Source: a bacterium
Lineage (GTDB): Bacteria > Cyanobacteriota > Vampirovibrionia > Gastranaerophilales > Gastranaerophilaceae
Length of the DNA stretch: 64,000 nucleotides
Direction: 5' to 3'
NCBI GenBank assembly: GCA_017470245.1
Contig: JAFUEV010000003.1
Location: 1 to 64,000 of the forward strand
A program made the translations under genes and the position numbers. The notes below the pieces were generated by a model. The model was not told the origin of the DNA. It saw only the letters and a list, made by a program, of their open reading frames with translations, and searched no databases. Shown here one piece after another: positions 1 to 8,899 of the stretch (position 1 is the stretch's first letter; every line of letters begins with the position of its first letter).

Positions 1-1
1 G

Positions 2-91
2 AGTGCATTCGGCTCTGACGGCGGTGATATCGTAACTGGTAACTTTGAACAACAACAAGAAGAAGATTTATTACTTGTTATGAATTATTAA
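2..91 (+). CDS. C-terminal end of a truncated upstream gene, unknown product
   Basis: The window opens inside a reading frame that runs 29 codons to a TAA at 89-91. The visible tail is glycine/aspartate-rich, then glutamine/glutamate-rich, ending in LLLVMNY. The frame is open from base 2 and the stop is followed directly by a group of stem-loops, as expected for a gene end. There is too little protein to name a family. Confidence 0.45.
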   Translation, partial: SAFGSDGGDIVTGNFEQQQEEDLLLVMNY

Positions 92-100
92 TAACTTTTT

Positions 101-225
101 ACAGGGGAGTGTTTTATGCGTAAAAAACCTTCTCCCCTGTTATATAAACAGAAGAGTTCTTATACTCTTCTGTTTTCTCTGAGAAGGAGTACTTTTTCAA
201 AACTTTAATACTTCTTCTCTTACTT
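101..225 (+). terminator. Three tandem stem-loops (terminator cluster)
   Basis: Three hairpins stand head to tail. The first pairs ACAGGGGAG (101-109) with CTCCCCTGT (132-140). The second pairs AACAGAAGAG (147-156) with CTCTTCTGTT (165-174) and is followed by a pyrimidine-rich stretch, a good intrinsic terminator. The third pairs GAGAAGGAGTA (181-191) with TACTTCTTCTC (209-219, one G-T) and is followed by a T-rich run. The cluster insulates the preceding gene from the island that starts at 352. The first hairpin has a 22-nt loop and no T-run, so it may be structural rather than terminating. Confidence 0.6.
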
Positions 226-351
226 TTTTATATGTTTTCAATAATAAGAAACATCAAAAGCCGCATGCAACATGTTAAATAATTAATTTTTTGTTTATTT
301 TTTCAAGGAATTAAAAAAAATAAAATATACTAATAAAAAATAAGTAAACAG

Positions 352-2910
352 ATGAATAGGGATATAAGAATGGTTGACTTTAGTAAACATATTGCAAAAA
401 AACAAATTATAAAAGACGATAATCCTATTGAAATATACAATAAATTAGATAGTGCAAGTGATATCAGTGAATTACGTCCTGCACAAAAAGAAATACTAAC
501 AAATTGGTATAATAATTATAAGGATAAGCACGATACTATAATAAAATTGCACACAGGAAAGGGGAAAACATTAATTGGGTTATTAATATTAAAATCCAAA
601 ATTAATTCAGGAGAAGGACCTTGTCTATATTTATGTCCCAATAGATATCTCGTTAACCAGACCTGCAAAGAAGCAGAAAGATTTGGTATTGAGGTATGCA
701 CAGATGAAACAGGAATACCAATTGAATTTGAAAATGGTGAAAAAATATTAGTTACAACGGCAAAAAAACTATTTAATGGACTCTCTGTATTTAAATTTGG
801 AGCAAATTCTATCCCCGTAAATACTATTGTTTTTGATGATTCTCATGCTTGTCTGGATGAAATTTGTGATTCTTTCACAATAAAAATCAAACGAAAAGAG
901 GATACTTCTCAACTATACAATAACTTAAAAAATCTTTTTTCTGATTCTTTAAAAAAGCAAGCATTAGGAACATATGCAGAAATAGAAAAAGGTGTAGGAA
1001 ATTCATATATAGTTATTCCATATTGGGATTGGCAATCCAAGATAGAAGAAGTTACATCAATTATATCTGTTTACTATGAATCAAAATATATTAAATATGC
1101 ATGGCCTCTTATAAAAAATGAATTAAAAAATTGTCAGTGCATTATATCAGCAAACAAAATAGAAATATCGCCATATTTAATTCCAATAGAAAAATTTGGT
1201 TCTTTTTATAATGCAAAAAATAGGATATATATGTCGGCAACAACAAACAATGATTCATTCTTTATTAAACAACTAAATGTATCAGACGAAGCAATTATGA
1301 AGCCGATAACATATGATGAAGAGTTATGGTTTGGTGAAAAGATGATATTAATACCATCTTTAATTGATGAAAAATTAGATAAAGATATATTTTTAGAGTA
1401 TTTTACAAAGACAATATTTGATAAAACACCAAAACTTAATTATGGAATATGCATTTTAACACCAAGTTCATATATGGCTAATCCATGGAAAAATAATGGA
1501 GCAGTAGAAGCAAAGGGTAATGATATTGAAAAAGCAATTAATTCATTAAAAGAAAAGAATTTTAGTAAACCAGTTGTATTTGCAAATAAATATGATGGCA
1601 TAGATTTGCCTGATTCAACTTGTCGATGTTTAATTTTTGATGGCATACCTTTTTCCGAAAGATATGCAGATAAATATTTTGAAGAATGTGTTCCTGATAC
1701 TGAAATTACAAATACCAAAATCGCTCAAAAAATTGAACAAGGATTAGGACGTAATATCAGAGGAAACAGGGATTATGGGGCAATAATATTATTAGGAAAA
1801 GATTTAATAAAATTTGTTCGTTCAAATAAATATAAAAAATACTTTTCACAACAAACTCAACAACAAATTGACATAGGCTTTGAAATCGCAAAATACTCAA
1901 AGGAAGATTCAACAAATGCTTTCGATGCATTTTTAGATGTTTATGAAAAATTACTTAATAGAGATGATGGATGGAAAGAATTTTATGCAAGTAAAATGAA
2001 TGAAATAACAAAGGAAAAAGAACATAAATTATTAAAAGTTATTAGAATGGAGCGAGAAGCAGAATATGCATATAAAAACGGAGAAATTCGAAAAGCAATA
2101 AATATAGTTCAAGACTATATTAATACGAATAATAATATTTCGGATTATGAAAAAGGGTGGTATTTAGAGCAAATAGCAAGGTATAAATATAACGAATCGC
2201 AATTGGAATCAATAAAAACTCAGACTTCAGCTCATAAATTGAACAATTACTTACTAAAACCGAGAGAAGGAATACAAATAAATAAAATTGATTCCAATAA
2301 GATTGTTCAAACTGAATTAATTAGTAAAAATTTTAAGGATTATTCCTGTTACAATGATTTTAAATTAGCCGCTGATGAAATTATAGAAAATTTGCAATTT
2401 GGTATTGATTCGGATAAATTTGAAAATGCAATAAAAGAACTTGGCATAATGTTAGGCTTTGCTTCTCAAAGACCAGATAAACAATGGAATGAAGGGCCAG
2501 ATAATTTATGGGCAGTTGCACCAAATGAATATTTTGTTATTGAATGCAAAAATATGGTAAAAGATGACCGTAGTTATATATCAAGAACTGAAACAGGGCA
2601 AATGAATAATTCTTACGGTTGGTTCTCAAAAAATTATCAGAATACTATTCCCACATATATAATGATAACACCAACCATAAACATAGAAAAAGGTGGTGCA
2701 TTTAATTGTGATGTTAATGTTATTCGTAAGAAAAACTTAAAAATTTTGAAGGATAATTTTTCTAATTTTATAAAAGAATTTACAAATTATAATTATGAAC
2801 ATATTACAAATGACGAAATATTTAAAAAACTAAAACATTATAATTTAGCTTACAATGATTTTTCTATTTATTTTGAAAAGCCTAAAGAAATTATAATACA
2901 GCAAAATTAA
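352..2910 (+). CDS. SF2 DEAD/DEAH-type helicase fused to a C-terminal PD-(D/E)XK nuclease
   Basis: An 852-residue protein. The N-terminal half is a superfamily 2 helicase: an LRPAQ element near residue 41, Walker A HTGKGKT at 67-73, a DDSH Walker B variant at 162-165, an SAT motif III near 294 and a QGLGRNIRG motif VI near 463. The C-terminus has a nuclease signature: a GPDNLW acidic turn near 715 and ECKN near 732, the D...ExK arrangement of PD-(D/E)XK enzymes. The middle (about 490-660) is lysine/glutamate-rich and unassigned. No strong ribosome binding site precedes ATG 352; ATG 370 is an alternative. The tcmP gene starts 18 bases downstream, so the two are probably cotranscribed. Role inferred: cutting or remodelling invading DNA. 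Confidence 0.8.
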   Translation: MNRDIRMVDFSKHIAKKQIIKDDNPIEIYNKLDSASDISELRPAQKEILTNWYNNYKDKHDTIIKLHTGKGKTLIGLLILKSKINSGEGPCLYLCPNRYLVNQTCKEAERFGIEVCTDETGIPIEFENGEKILVTTAKKLFNGLSVFKFGANSIPVNTIVFDDSHACLDEICDSFTIKIKRKEDTSQLYNNLKNLFSDSLKKQALGTYAEIEKGVGNSYIVIPYWDWQSKIEEVTSIISVYYESKYIKYAWPLIKNELKNCQCIISANKIEISPYLIPIEKFGSFYNAKNRIYMSATTNNDSFFIKQLNVSDEAIMKPITYDEELWFGEKMILIPSLIDEKLDKDIFLEYFTKTIFDKTPKLNYGICILTPSSYMANPWKNNGAVEAKGNDIEKAINSLKEKNFSKPVVFANKYDGIDLPDSTCRCLIFDGIPFSERYADKYFEECVPDTEITNTKIAQKIEQGLGRNIRGNRDYGAIILLGKDLIKFVRSNKYKKYFSQQTQQQIDIGFEIAKYSKEDSTNAFDAFLDVYEKLLNRDDGWKEFYASKMNEITKEKEHKLLKVIRMEREAEYAYKNGEIRKAINIVQDYINTNNNISDYEKGWYLEQIARYKYNESQLESIKTQTSAHKLNNYLLKPREGIQINKIDSNKIVQTELISKNFKDYSCYNDFKLAADEIIENLQFGIDSDKFENAIKELGIMLGFASQRPDKQWNEGPDNLWAVAPNEYFVIECKNMVKDDRSYISRTETGQMNNSYGWFSKNYQNTIPTYIMITPTINIEKGGAFNCDVNVIRKKNLKILKDNFSNFIKEFTNYNYEHITNDEIFKKLKHYNLAYNDFSIYFEKPKEIIIQQN

Positions 2911-2928
2911 TTAAACAGGATAACATAC

Positions 2929-4128
2929 GTGAACGATAAAAGAAATAAGCAACATTTTGGTGAACCCAAAAAAATAAATACACAAATTAAACATCATATT
3001 CTTTCAAATACATTAAATACTTCTTTAGCTATTGCAAATAACTTATGCAAAGTTTATAAAACTGATAAAGTATATACATATATTGATTTATTTGCAGGAA
3101 GAGGAGTTTTTGAAGACTATTCAAAAGGCTCACCATTAATTGCTATTGATTTGCTTTCTCAACATAATGAATCTGGAAAGAATAATTTTAATGACTTGCA
3201 AATAGTTTGTACCGAAAAAGATGATAAGAACTACTGTGATTTACAGCGATTATTAATAGAGTATCCTGATGAAAATATAACGTGCTACAGTGGTTCAGGA
3301 GAATGGGAATCATTTTCAGCTCAAATACAGTCTATCTTAAAAGATTCAGGTTGGGGATTTATATTTGCAGACCCATATTCAACTGAACTTGATATAGAAT
3401 CACTAAAAAATGCTTTGCAATCATATTCTAAATTAAAGGATATATTAGTTTTCTTTAATTTTAGGACTTTAGCTCGTCAAGATGGACGAAAATACATCCA
3501 AGATATAGACCGAATATGCAAAAATATAGGAATTAATGCTTCAGAGTTATTAGATGCGGATGAGAATTTCTCTGAAATCTTTGAATACAAAATTAAAGAA
3601 CATTTTAAAGATTTAAAGAAATTCGTAATTGGTGTCGGATTCCCTACAACTGTAAAAGGACAATTAATTAATTCTGATTACTTTTATTTAATATTTTCAA
3701 CAAATACCCCTGTTCTTGTTGATGCTTTTCTTGATTCATATGAAGAAATGCTTGAAAAATATACTAATTACAGTGTAAATCAACAAATGCCATTGTTTGG
3801 AAATCCCGATAAGAATTATATATTTGATGTACTTAAGACAGAATATTCAGGTGGTTGTACCCTGTACGATTTATATAAACATATTACAGATAAATTCTTA
3901 TCTTGGAAAGAACTGACAAAAACAATAAAGAAAGTACCTACTATAAAAAATGTTGTTTCTATTTTAAACGAATTCTACAATGAAGGTTCTATAAAATATA
4001 TTGCTAATAATGATGTATTTTATAAAAAAAATTCAAAACACGGATATGAAGGTAATTTAAGATATTCAGAGGCAGGAAAAAGTGCAGACAATATGAAAAA
4101 TATTAGAATTTGTTTAAATAGCAGGTAA
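2929..4128 (+). CDS. tcmP: Three-Cys-motif partner protein TcmP (methyltransferase-like)
   Basis: A 399-residue protein starting at GTG 2929 with an AGGA eight bases upstream. It has the family marks of three-Cys-motif partner proteins: YIDLFAGRG near residue 50 (Rossmann, methyltransferase-like glycine loop), CTEKD near 95 and FADPY near 144. The family is named because it occurs beside a DUF5131 protein with a three-cysteine motif; that partner lies here, convergent, overlapping the 3' end by 15 bases. The biochemical activity is unknown; the fold suggests nucleotide or SAM binding. The same-strand helicase-nuclease upstream suggests a joint defence or DNA-modification role, which is inference. 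Confidence 0.8.
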   Translation: MNDKRNKQHFGEPKKINTQIKHHILSNTLNTSLAIANNLCKVYKTDKVYTYIDLFAGRGVFEDYSKGSPLIAIDLLSQHNESGKNNFNDLQIVCTEKDDKNYCDLQRLLIEYPDENITCYSGSGEWESFSAQIQSILKDSGWGFIFADPYSTELDIESLKNALQSYSKLKDILVFFNFRTLARQDGRKYIQDIDRICKNIGINASELLDADENFSEIFEYKIKEHFKDLKKFVIGVGFPTTVKGQLINSDYFYLIFSTNTPVLVDAFLDSYEEMLEKYTNYSVNQQMPLFGNPDKNYIFDVLKTEYSGGCTLYDLYKHITDKFLSWKELTKTIKKVPTIKNVVSILNEFYNEGSIKYIANNDVFYKKNSKHGYEGNLRYSEAGKSADNMKNIRICLNSR

Positions 4129-4824
4129 TTCTTTCCATAGTTTTCCGTCTAACTCACTACCATTTGCTTTTTTGTTTACGCCACCCCATTGTTTAAAGAA
4201 AAATGGGACTTTATTTTTTATACAATTATCTCTTATAGAAACAACCCATTCTTTTTTGATAGGTCTTGCTCCCGGTCCACTTTCGCCACCAACAATTACC
4301 CAATTAATACCTTTTAAAGATAAATTTTTAATGTCTGAAATCATAGGTTCTATTGATAAATATTTAATTTTTGCAGGAGTATTTATTAAATAAGGAATAC
4401 GGATTTTTTGTTTGTCTGATTCAACAGTAACACCTAACCATATATTTTTTGTCCATTTAAGTTTTGGTGCAATTTCTTCTAAACGGTCGGCACGCTTTGT
4501 TAATACCTGAAAAGTATGCCATTTCGCTTTATTCATAATATTAAATACTTTTATAATAAATTCATCGGGAACATCTTTATGGAACAAATCACTCATTGAA
4601 CATACAAATATAATTTGCGGTTTCTTCCAAGTTAACGGTTCTGATAAACATTCTTCATGCGTAGTAACATCAAAGCAGTTTTTATATTTTTTTTGTCCCA
4701 TTGCACATAAACGTCTTGCCATACGTTCAGCATAACAATTTAAACATCCTTCACTAATTTTTGTGCAACCTGTTACAGGATTCCATGTAGACTCAGTCCA
4801 TTCAATCTTTGACTTTTCTGCCAT
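4114..4824 (-). CDS. DUF5131 (phage Gp37/Gp68) family protein, three-Cys-motif partner of TcmP
   Basis: A 236-residue protein beginning [20 protein letters not shown]. The diagnostic cluster is C20-X6-C27-X2-C30 followed by YAERMARRL, typical of the phage Gp37/Gp68 family (PF07505). Further family blocks are [17 protein letters not shown] near 66, [10 protein letters not shown] near 104, WLGVTVES near 128 and a [12 protein letters not shown] stretch near 178. The three cysteines look like metal or Fe-S ligands and the overall pattern recalls radical-SAM-like barrels, but the reaction is not established. It is convergent with tcmP with a 15-base tail overlap, so the pair is kept together although transcribed from opposite sides. 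Confidence 0.85.
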   Translation of the reverse strand: MAEKSKIEWTESTWNPVTGCTKISEGCLNCYAERMARRLCAMGQKKYKNCFDVTTHEECLSEPLTWKKPQIIFVCSMSDLFHKDVPDEFIIKVFNIMNKAKWHTFQVLTKRADRLEEIAPKLKWTKNIWLGVTVESDKQKIRIPYLINTPAKIKYLSIEPMISDIKNLSLKGINWVIVGGESGPGARPIKKEWVVSIRDNCIKNKVPFFFKQWGGVNKKANGSELDGKLWKELPAI

Positions 4825-4987
4825 TATGTATTTATCTCCTAATTATAAAATTATCATAAATTATCGATATTTTCATAATATATATAAATGACTTATATTA
4901 TAATAATTAAGAAATCATTTATTTAAACAATTTTTCAAAAACTAAATGTTATAATACACTAATAAAACAATAAGAAAGGGAAAGTGT

Positions 4988-5233
4988 ATGGATTATAACA
5001 TTTTAAATAATATTTCATCTGCTCGGCAAGCTGAAATTGTTTTTAGACAGCAGAAAGAAAAAGAACATATAGAAAAAAGTAATTATATGAACCTGCAACA
5101 ACTTGCTGAAATGGTTTATGAAAATCATAAATCATCAAAACGTCAGTTTATTGCAACGATAACTATTTCTGCAATCACACTTCTTTTTGCTGCATTTTCC
5201 TGTTATATTGCTTTTATTCGATTAAATGGTTAA
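4988..5233 (+). CDS. Small single-pass membrane protein upstream of HNH protein
   Basis: An 81-residue protein with a charged, glutamine-rich, helix-prone N-terminus (residues 1-52) and one hydrophobic segment at about 53-76, followed by FIRLNG. It would sit in the inner membrane with most of the protein on one side. A purine-rich AAGGGAAAGT lies just before ATG 4988 and a TATAAT-like box lies near 4951. The HNH gene follows after 27 bases, so it looks like the first gene of a three-gene unit. No family recognised; small membrane proteins beside effector nucleases are common in abortive-infection loci, so a sensor or anchor role is possible. Confidence 0.6.
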   Translation: MDYNILNNISSARQAEIVFRQQKEKEHIEKSNYMNLQQLAEMVYENHKSSKRQFIATITISAITLLFAAFSCYIAFIRLNG

Positions 5234-5260
5234 TAAAATGCGTAATAAAGGAGATTTAAA

Positions 5261-6109
5261 TTGAAAGAAGAACCCAAAAGATTTGAGCCTACCAAAGAAA
5301 CTATACGAGAACTATTTGCGAAATCAGGCAATATTTGTGCATTTAAAGGTTGCAATCATTTAATGATTGATGAAGATGGCACTTTTATTGGACAAATATG
5401 TCATATTGAAGGGGTAAAAGGTGAACGATATAATCCTAATATGTCCAATGAAGAAAGACGTGCTCCTGAAAATTTGATGTTAATGTGTTATGAACATCAT
5501 ATAAAAACAAATAATGAAAAGATATATACAGTAGAAGTTTTAAGAAAAATGAAAGAAGAACATGAAAAGAAATTTTCACATCCCGAAGATGCTATTCTTT
5601 TAACTTTTAGTGACCACACGGATGATCGAAATGTAGTCAGACCTAAAAATTTGAAACATTTTTTTAACGTTTTAAATTATTCTGAGGATGAACAAGAAGG
5701 AATTTTAGATACATTAAATATTGTAATTGATAAATTAGAAAGAATTCCCGAAAATGTACTCGTTGAATATGCAGCTATCACAGATAGAATATATAAAATG
5801 AAAGATAATAAAAAAGTAACAGAAATCGATATTAACTATATGTCAATATTAGAACATGATATAAAATCAGCTTTTAGAATGACAGAAAATGAAACTTTTG
5901 AAATGGGAAAAAGGTTTGAATCATATGATTTAGGATATGCCGAAAAAGGTGTTTTTAGAGGAAATGAATATGAACAAGTTTATTTTGTACTTAAAAATTT
6001 AGATTTTGAATGGAATTTTTTCTTACAATTATCCGAATTTTGTGCAAACAAAAGTATAAAATTAAAATCTATACTTAAAGACTTGGATTTTTCAATACTT
6101 GATGAATAA
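5261..6109 (+). CDS. HNH endonuclease domain protein
   Basis: A 282-residue protein with a TTG start at 5261 preceded by AAAGGAG at a good distance. Residues 21-85 form an HNH/zinc-finger nuclease: C26-X4-C31, then ICHIEG with H48, then NLMLMC with C76, then H79/H80, i.e. two cysteine knuckles plus the histidine of the beta-beta-alpha metal site. Residues 100-282 form a helical, acidic C-terminal part of unknown function. It sits between the small membrane protein and the ApeA-like gene. Cleavage of phage or host nucleic acid is the likely activity, from domain content and neighbourhood. Confidence 0.75.
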   Translation: MKEEPKRFEPTKETIRELFAKSGNICAFKGCNHLMIDEDGTFIGQICHIEGVKGERYNPNMSNEERRAPENLMLMCYEHHIKTNNEKIYTVEVLRKMKEEHEKKFSHPEDAILLTFSDHTDDRNVVRPKNLKHFFNVLNYSEDEQEGILDTLNIVIDKLERIPENVLVEYAAITDRIYKMKDNKKVTEIDINYMSILEHDIKSAFRMTENETFEMGKRFESYDLGYAEKGVFRGNEYEQVYFVLKNLDFEWNFFLQLSEFCANKSIKLKSILKDLDFSILDE

Positions 6110-6177
6110 TATATAATATTTACAATAACATATAGATAAAATTTAAAAATGTATATAATTATACACGAGGAGGGATA

Positions 6178-7587
6178 TTGGAATTAGAAGGAATTTGCTT
6201 TGATAAAAACAAAAGCTTTTCGGGTGCTTTTCAATTGCCAAATGGCAATACATATTTTGGAAAATTCTTTTATAAAAAAAATGAGCAATGCGAATTTTAT
6301 ATATATATGAATGGTCTCAGCATAGAAGAAAGAGAATTTAATGAAATAAAAGCTCAACTATCAGATGAAAATGAAAATATTTTCTGTGTAAATTTCTTCA
6401 ATTGTGAAATAGAACCCAAATCATTTTCTTCTGTTTGGGATGTCTTTTGTGGTTATTTTGATTATGCTCTTTTTTCAAGATATAGATATTTTGATTCCAA
6501 TACAGAGGATATTAATAAAAAAGTAAATATATTTATTAATACTTGGGCTGAATTTTGTTTCCCTCAAGGATATAAACATCATGCAGCCTTTGAACCTAAA
6601 TTATTTGAGTTTAAGTTAAAAAATAAGATGAAAATATCATTTAATCAAGGCATAAAAGGATATTTAATTGCAGAAAATCATATTTTTGATAATTTGTTTA
6701 TTAATAGAGGATTATCTAAAAAAGAGATAAATATTATAGAAAAACAACTAAATAATATTCTAATTCCATATAAGAATAACATAGGCATAAAAAATACAGA
6801 AAAGCACAAATGGTATATTCAAATAGAAAATATTCCGAAAAATATTGATATAGACATTATTGATTATTCACTAACCCTAATGCTAATTTGTTTTACCTAT
6901 GATTTCGGTTCAAAAATAGATAAAATAGAAATTGTTTCAAAAGATATCTTAAATAATGCCACATTACCTGCTATATTTGATTATCTATATTATATGAACA
7001 TAATTACTAAAGAACCGAAATATAAATACAAACAAAGTGCCTTCAATATAAACACATTTAGCAAACAAGAATGGCAAATTATTTTAAATAATTTATTTTC
7101 AAAAAGCAAAATTTTGATGCCTTTTTTTGATATCCTTTATCAAAATAATTATGAAAGGAATCTATCTGAATATCATTTGGAACGTTATATAGATTGCATT
7201 TCTGCAATAGGAATTAATAAAAACTATGGCAGAATGGATAAATATGAAAAGGTTTTACAAAATTTTGTCAATAATTTAGATAAAGATACTCAGAAAAAAT
7301 TATTAAATCAGTTTAGACGTTCTCTAAAAAACATAAAAGCAGGAAATCCTAAAAATAACAAAAAAAGAAATTGGGGATTAATTGGCAAAAAATTATCTGA
7401 ATTAAGAGCAATGACAACACATTTTAATGATTCAAGTAAACGTATTAATATGAGTAAATTTTTCTCAATTTATTTCATTATAGAGCTGATTGTTATTGAT
7501 TATATTTTTGAAATATTAGGAATAGATGAACAAAAAAGAATTGATTATAAAGAATTTTATCTAAAGAAAATTCCATATACAAGTTAA
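6178..7587 (+). CDS. ApeA-like protein with C-terminal HEPN ribonuclease motif
   Basis: A 469-residue protein with a TTG start at 6178 after GAGGAGGG. The N-terminus (1-100), with its repeated FSGAF/TYFGKF beta-strand pattern, resembles the ApeA N-terminal domain. Residues 380-469 look like a HEPN helical domain: the LSELRAMTTH segment gives R410-X4-H415, the RX4-6H ribonuclease signature, in a helix after a lysine-rich linker. ApeA proteins are known anti-phage abortive-infection effectors that act on RNA. It is the last gene of the run that starts at 4988, 68 bases after the HNH gene. The family match was made by eye; the HEPN motif is clear, the N-terminal match less so. Confidence 0.6.
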   Translation: MELEGICFDKNKSFSGAFQLPNGNTYFGKFFYKKNEQCEFYIYMNGLSIEEREFNEIKAQLSDENENIFCVNFFNCEIEPKSFSSVWDVFCGYFDYALFSRYRYFDSNTEDINKKVNIFINTWAEFCFPQGYKHHAAFEPKLFEFKLKNKMKISFNQGIKGYLIAENHIFDNLFINRGLSKKEINIIEKQLNNILIPYKNNIGIKNTEKHKWYIQIENIPKNIDIDIIDYSLTLMLICFTYDFGSKIDKIEIVSKDILNNATLPAIFDYLYYMNIITKEPKYKYKQSAFNINTFSKQEWQIILNNLFSKSKILMPFFDILYQNNYERNLSEYHLERYIDCISAIGINKNYGRMDKYEKVLQNFVNNLDKDTQKKLLNQFRRSLKNIKAGNPKNNKKRNWGLIGKKLSELRAMTTHFNDSSKRINMSKFFSIYFIIELIVIDYIFEILGIDEQKRIDYKEFYLKKIPYTS

Positions 7588-7712
7588 AACATATCTTCTT
7601 TATATACTCATCTTTACAAAAATGAAAAGTTGAAATTAGAAAGTTAGGATGCAAGTCACCAAAAATAATCAAACTGTCTGTTACAAAGACTCAAACTGAG
7701 TGTTACATTACA

Positions 7713-7786
7713 TAGGGTGCATAAAGCGTTAGCGTATGCACCAAATAATTCTTTAAAAGGTGCAAACGTTCCTTTTTGCACCCTAC
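7713..7786. repeat. Palindromic REP-like repeat, copy 1
   Basis: A 74-bp element with 9-bp terminal inverted repeats, TAGGGTGCA (7713-7721) and TGCACCCTA (7777-7785). Inside are two hairpins that share the GGTGCA/TGCACC stem: one at 7716-7742 with stem GGTGCATA/TATGCACC, one at 7759-7783. A second copy lies at 8456-8528 in the same orientation, on the other side of one gene. Intergenic palindromes of this type (GTAGGGTGC...) are widespread REP/MITE-like repeats. The rest of the 7588-7908 gap holds only weak inverted repeats. Confidence 0.8.
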
Positions 7787-7908
7787 CTCTGGTTTTATCA
7801 CTATTAAGGTAGTTTTTTAGTGTTTTGATAAAAATCAACATATATTCGAGGCAATTTTGCTGATTATTATTTTTTTATAATAATGTAAGCACTTTTTGAG
7901 GATTTTAT

Positions 7909-8439
7909 ATGGAAAGTATTCAAGGTAATTATCATGTTCCCAATACTGGTATAAAGAAAGCCGAAAATATACCTGTAAAACCGACAAACCAGTCAACAGT
8001 GCAAGAAGCACCCGAACCTAAAGCAAAAGCTTCTGCATCAAATGTAGCAGCTTATTATCAAAATATAAAAGTGCCGTCGCAGGATGAACTTATAGATATA
8101 CAAATGAAGAAAGGGGCAACATTACCTAACGGAGGTTATGTTTTCAGAAATGAGTTAGATGGCGGAAAAGCTATTGTTAAAAATAATCCGGACGGTTCAT
8201 ATCAGGTTATTTTAATAAGAGATTTAGCTGCGAAACCTGAAGCTGTAATAAATTTATCAAAAGAAGAATTTTTTATGAATCCTGATTTATGTTCGGGGTT
8301 TGTCGTTCCAAAAAGTGACGGAACATATGATGTAACTCTGTTAAATCCTTCAAATAAGGAAGAAATGAAATTATTCGGTACTAATAATATGAAAAAATCC
8401 GAGTTAATGAAACTAATGCAAGAAAGATATTTTAATTAG
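7909..8439 (+). CDS. Hypothetical protein bracketed by two repeat copies
   Basis: A 176-residue protein. Residues 1-45 are a low-complexity, proline/alanine/lysine-rich, probably disordered leader. Residues 50-176 form a compact beta-rich region with paired LPNGGYVFRNELDGGKAIVK and 'SDGTYDVTLLNP' strands, then a helical MKKSELMKLMQERYF tail. No signal peptide, membrane segment or catalytic motif is visible and I do not recognise the family. GAGG precedes ATG 7909. It stands alone, flanked by same-orientation palindromic repeats at 7713-7786 and 8456-8528, so it may have arrived or been isolated by repeat-linked rearrangement. Confidence 0.6.
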   Translation: MESIQGNYHVPNTGIKKAENIPVKPTNQSTVQEAPEPKAKASASNVAAYYQNIKVPSQDELIDIQMKKGATLPNGGYVFRNELDGGKAIVKNNPDGSYQVILIRDLAAKPEAVINLSKEEFFMNPDLCSGFVVPKSDGTYDVTLLNPSNKEEMKLFGTNNMKKSELMKLMQERYFN

Positions 8440-8455
8440 CTTATTGCCAAGTATT

Positions 8456-8528
8456 GTAGGGTACATAAAGTAAAACGTATGCGCCAAATTAATTATTTTA
8501 AGGTGCAAACGTTCTTTTTGCACCCTAC
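8456..8528. repeat. Palindromic REP-like repeat, copy 2
   Basis: A 73-bp element, GTAGGGTACATAAAG at the left and TTTTTGCACCCTAC at the right, closely matching copy 1 at 7713-7786 in both ends and in the central AAGGTGCAAACGTT segment. The left arm has drifted (GTACA for GTGCA, GCGCC for GCACC), so its internal hairpin is weaker than in copy 1. It begins 17 bases after the stop of the gene at 7909. Confidence 0.75.
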
Positions 8529-8579
8529 AAACTTATAAACACTGGAATGGCATCATTGTTTAATTGCTGACAGGACTAT

Positions 8580-8695
8580 CATTGCGAGAAAATCTTTGAT
8601 TTTCGTGGCAATCCATTTGTATTTTGTTATATATTTTTTAATTTTCCTTTTTCTTTGATTTTCTGGATTGCTTCGTCGCTTTGCTCCTCGCAATG
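8580..8695. repeat. 116-bp imperfect palindrome (CATTGCGAG element)
   Basis: Outer arms CATTGCGAG (8580-8588) and CTCGCAATG (8687-8695) are exact inverted repeats; inner arms GGCAATCCA (8607-8615) and TGGATTGC (8664-8671) also pair. Between the left arms is a small GAAAATC/GATTTTC hairpin. The sequence resembles the dispersed GCGAG/GGATTGCTTCGTC repeat seen in many bacterial genomes. A short frame starting inside it on the plus strand is not a gene. The rest of the 8440-9175 gap holds the second REP copy, a decayed gene and the upstream region of ycaO. Confidence 0.7.
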
Positions 8696-8700
8696 GCAAG

Positions 8701-8899
8701 AGTTGGTTTTATAGATTTTTGTTTCATCAATTGTTGATTCAAAAGTATCGTTTTGCAATTAGTATTTTACTAAATTGCCGTGATATTTTCACAACAAATC
8801 CGCTATTTCGTATTCTGAAATGTTATCTAAATCAACATCTTCGTAAATATCTTTATTATGGCAGTTTTCTTTTATAAATTCTATTGCTTCATCAAACAT
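8701..8899 (-). pseudogene. Decayed small gene cut by the palindromic element
   Basis: From ATG 8899 on the minus strand the frame reads an acidic protein-like sequence (MFDEAIEFIKENCHNKDIYE, then DVDLDNISEYEIADLL) up to TGA at 8789-8791. The same frame continues with KYHGNLVKY, a TAA at 8759-8761, and then more protein-like sequence until it enters the 116-bp palindrome. Two in-frame stops in otherwise coding-looking sequence and truncation at a repeat suggest a degraded gene. A genuine 36-codon protein ending at 8789 is the alternative. No family recognised. Confidence 0.35.

Noticed and set aside
8789-8791. TGA read as an amino acid (recoded stop)
   Set aside because: Other genes here end normally at TGA or do not need readthrough, and a second in-frame stop (TAA) follows 9 codons later, so decay is simpler.
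8668-8877. 69-codon plus-strand frame in the repeat region
   Set aside because: It starts inside the 116-bp palindrome, has no ribosome binding site, and runs antisense to the more protein-like minus-strand remnant.
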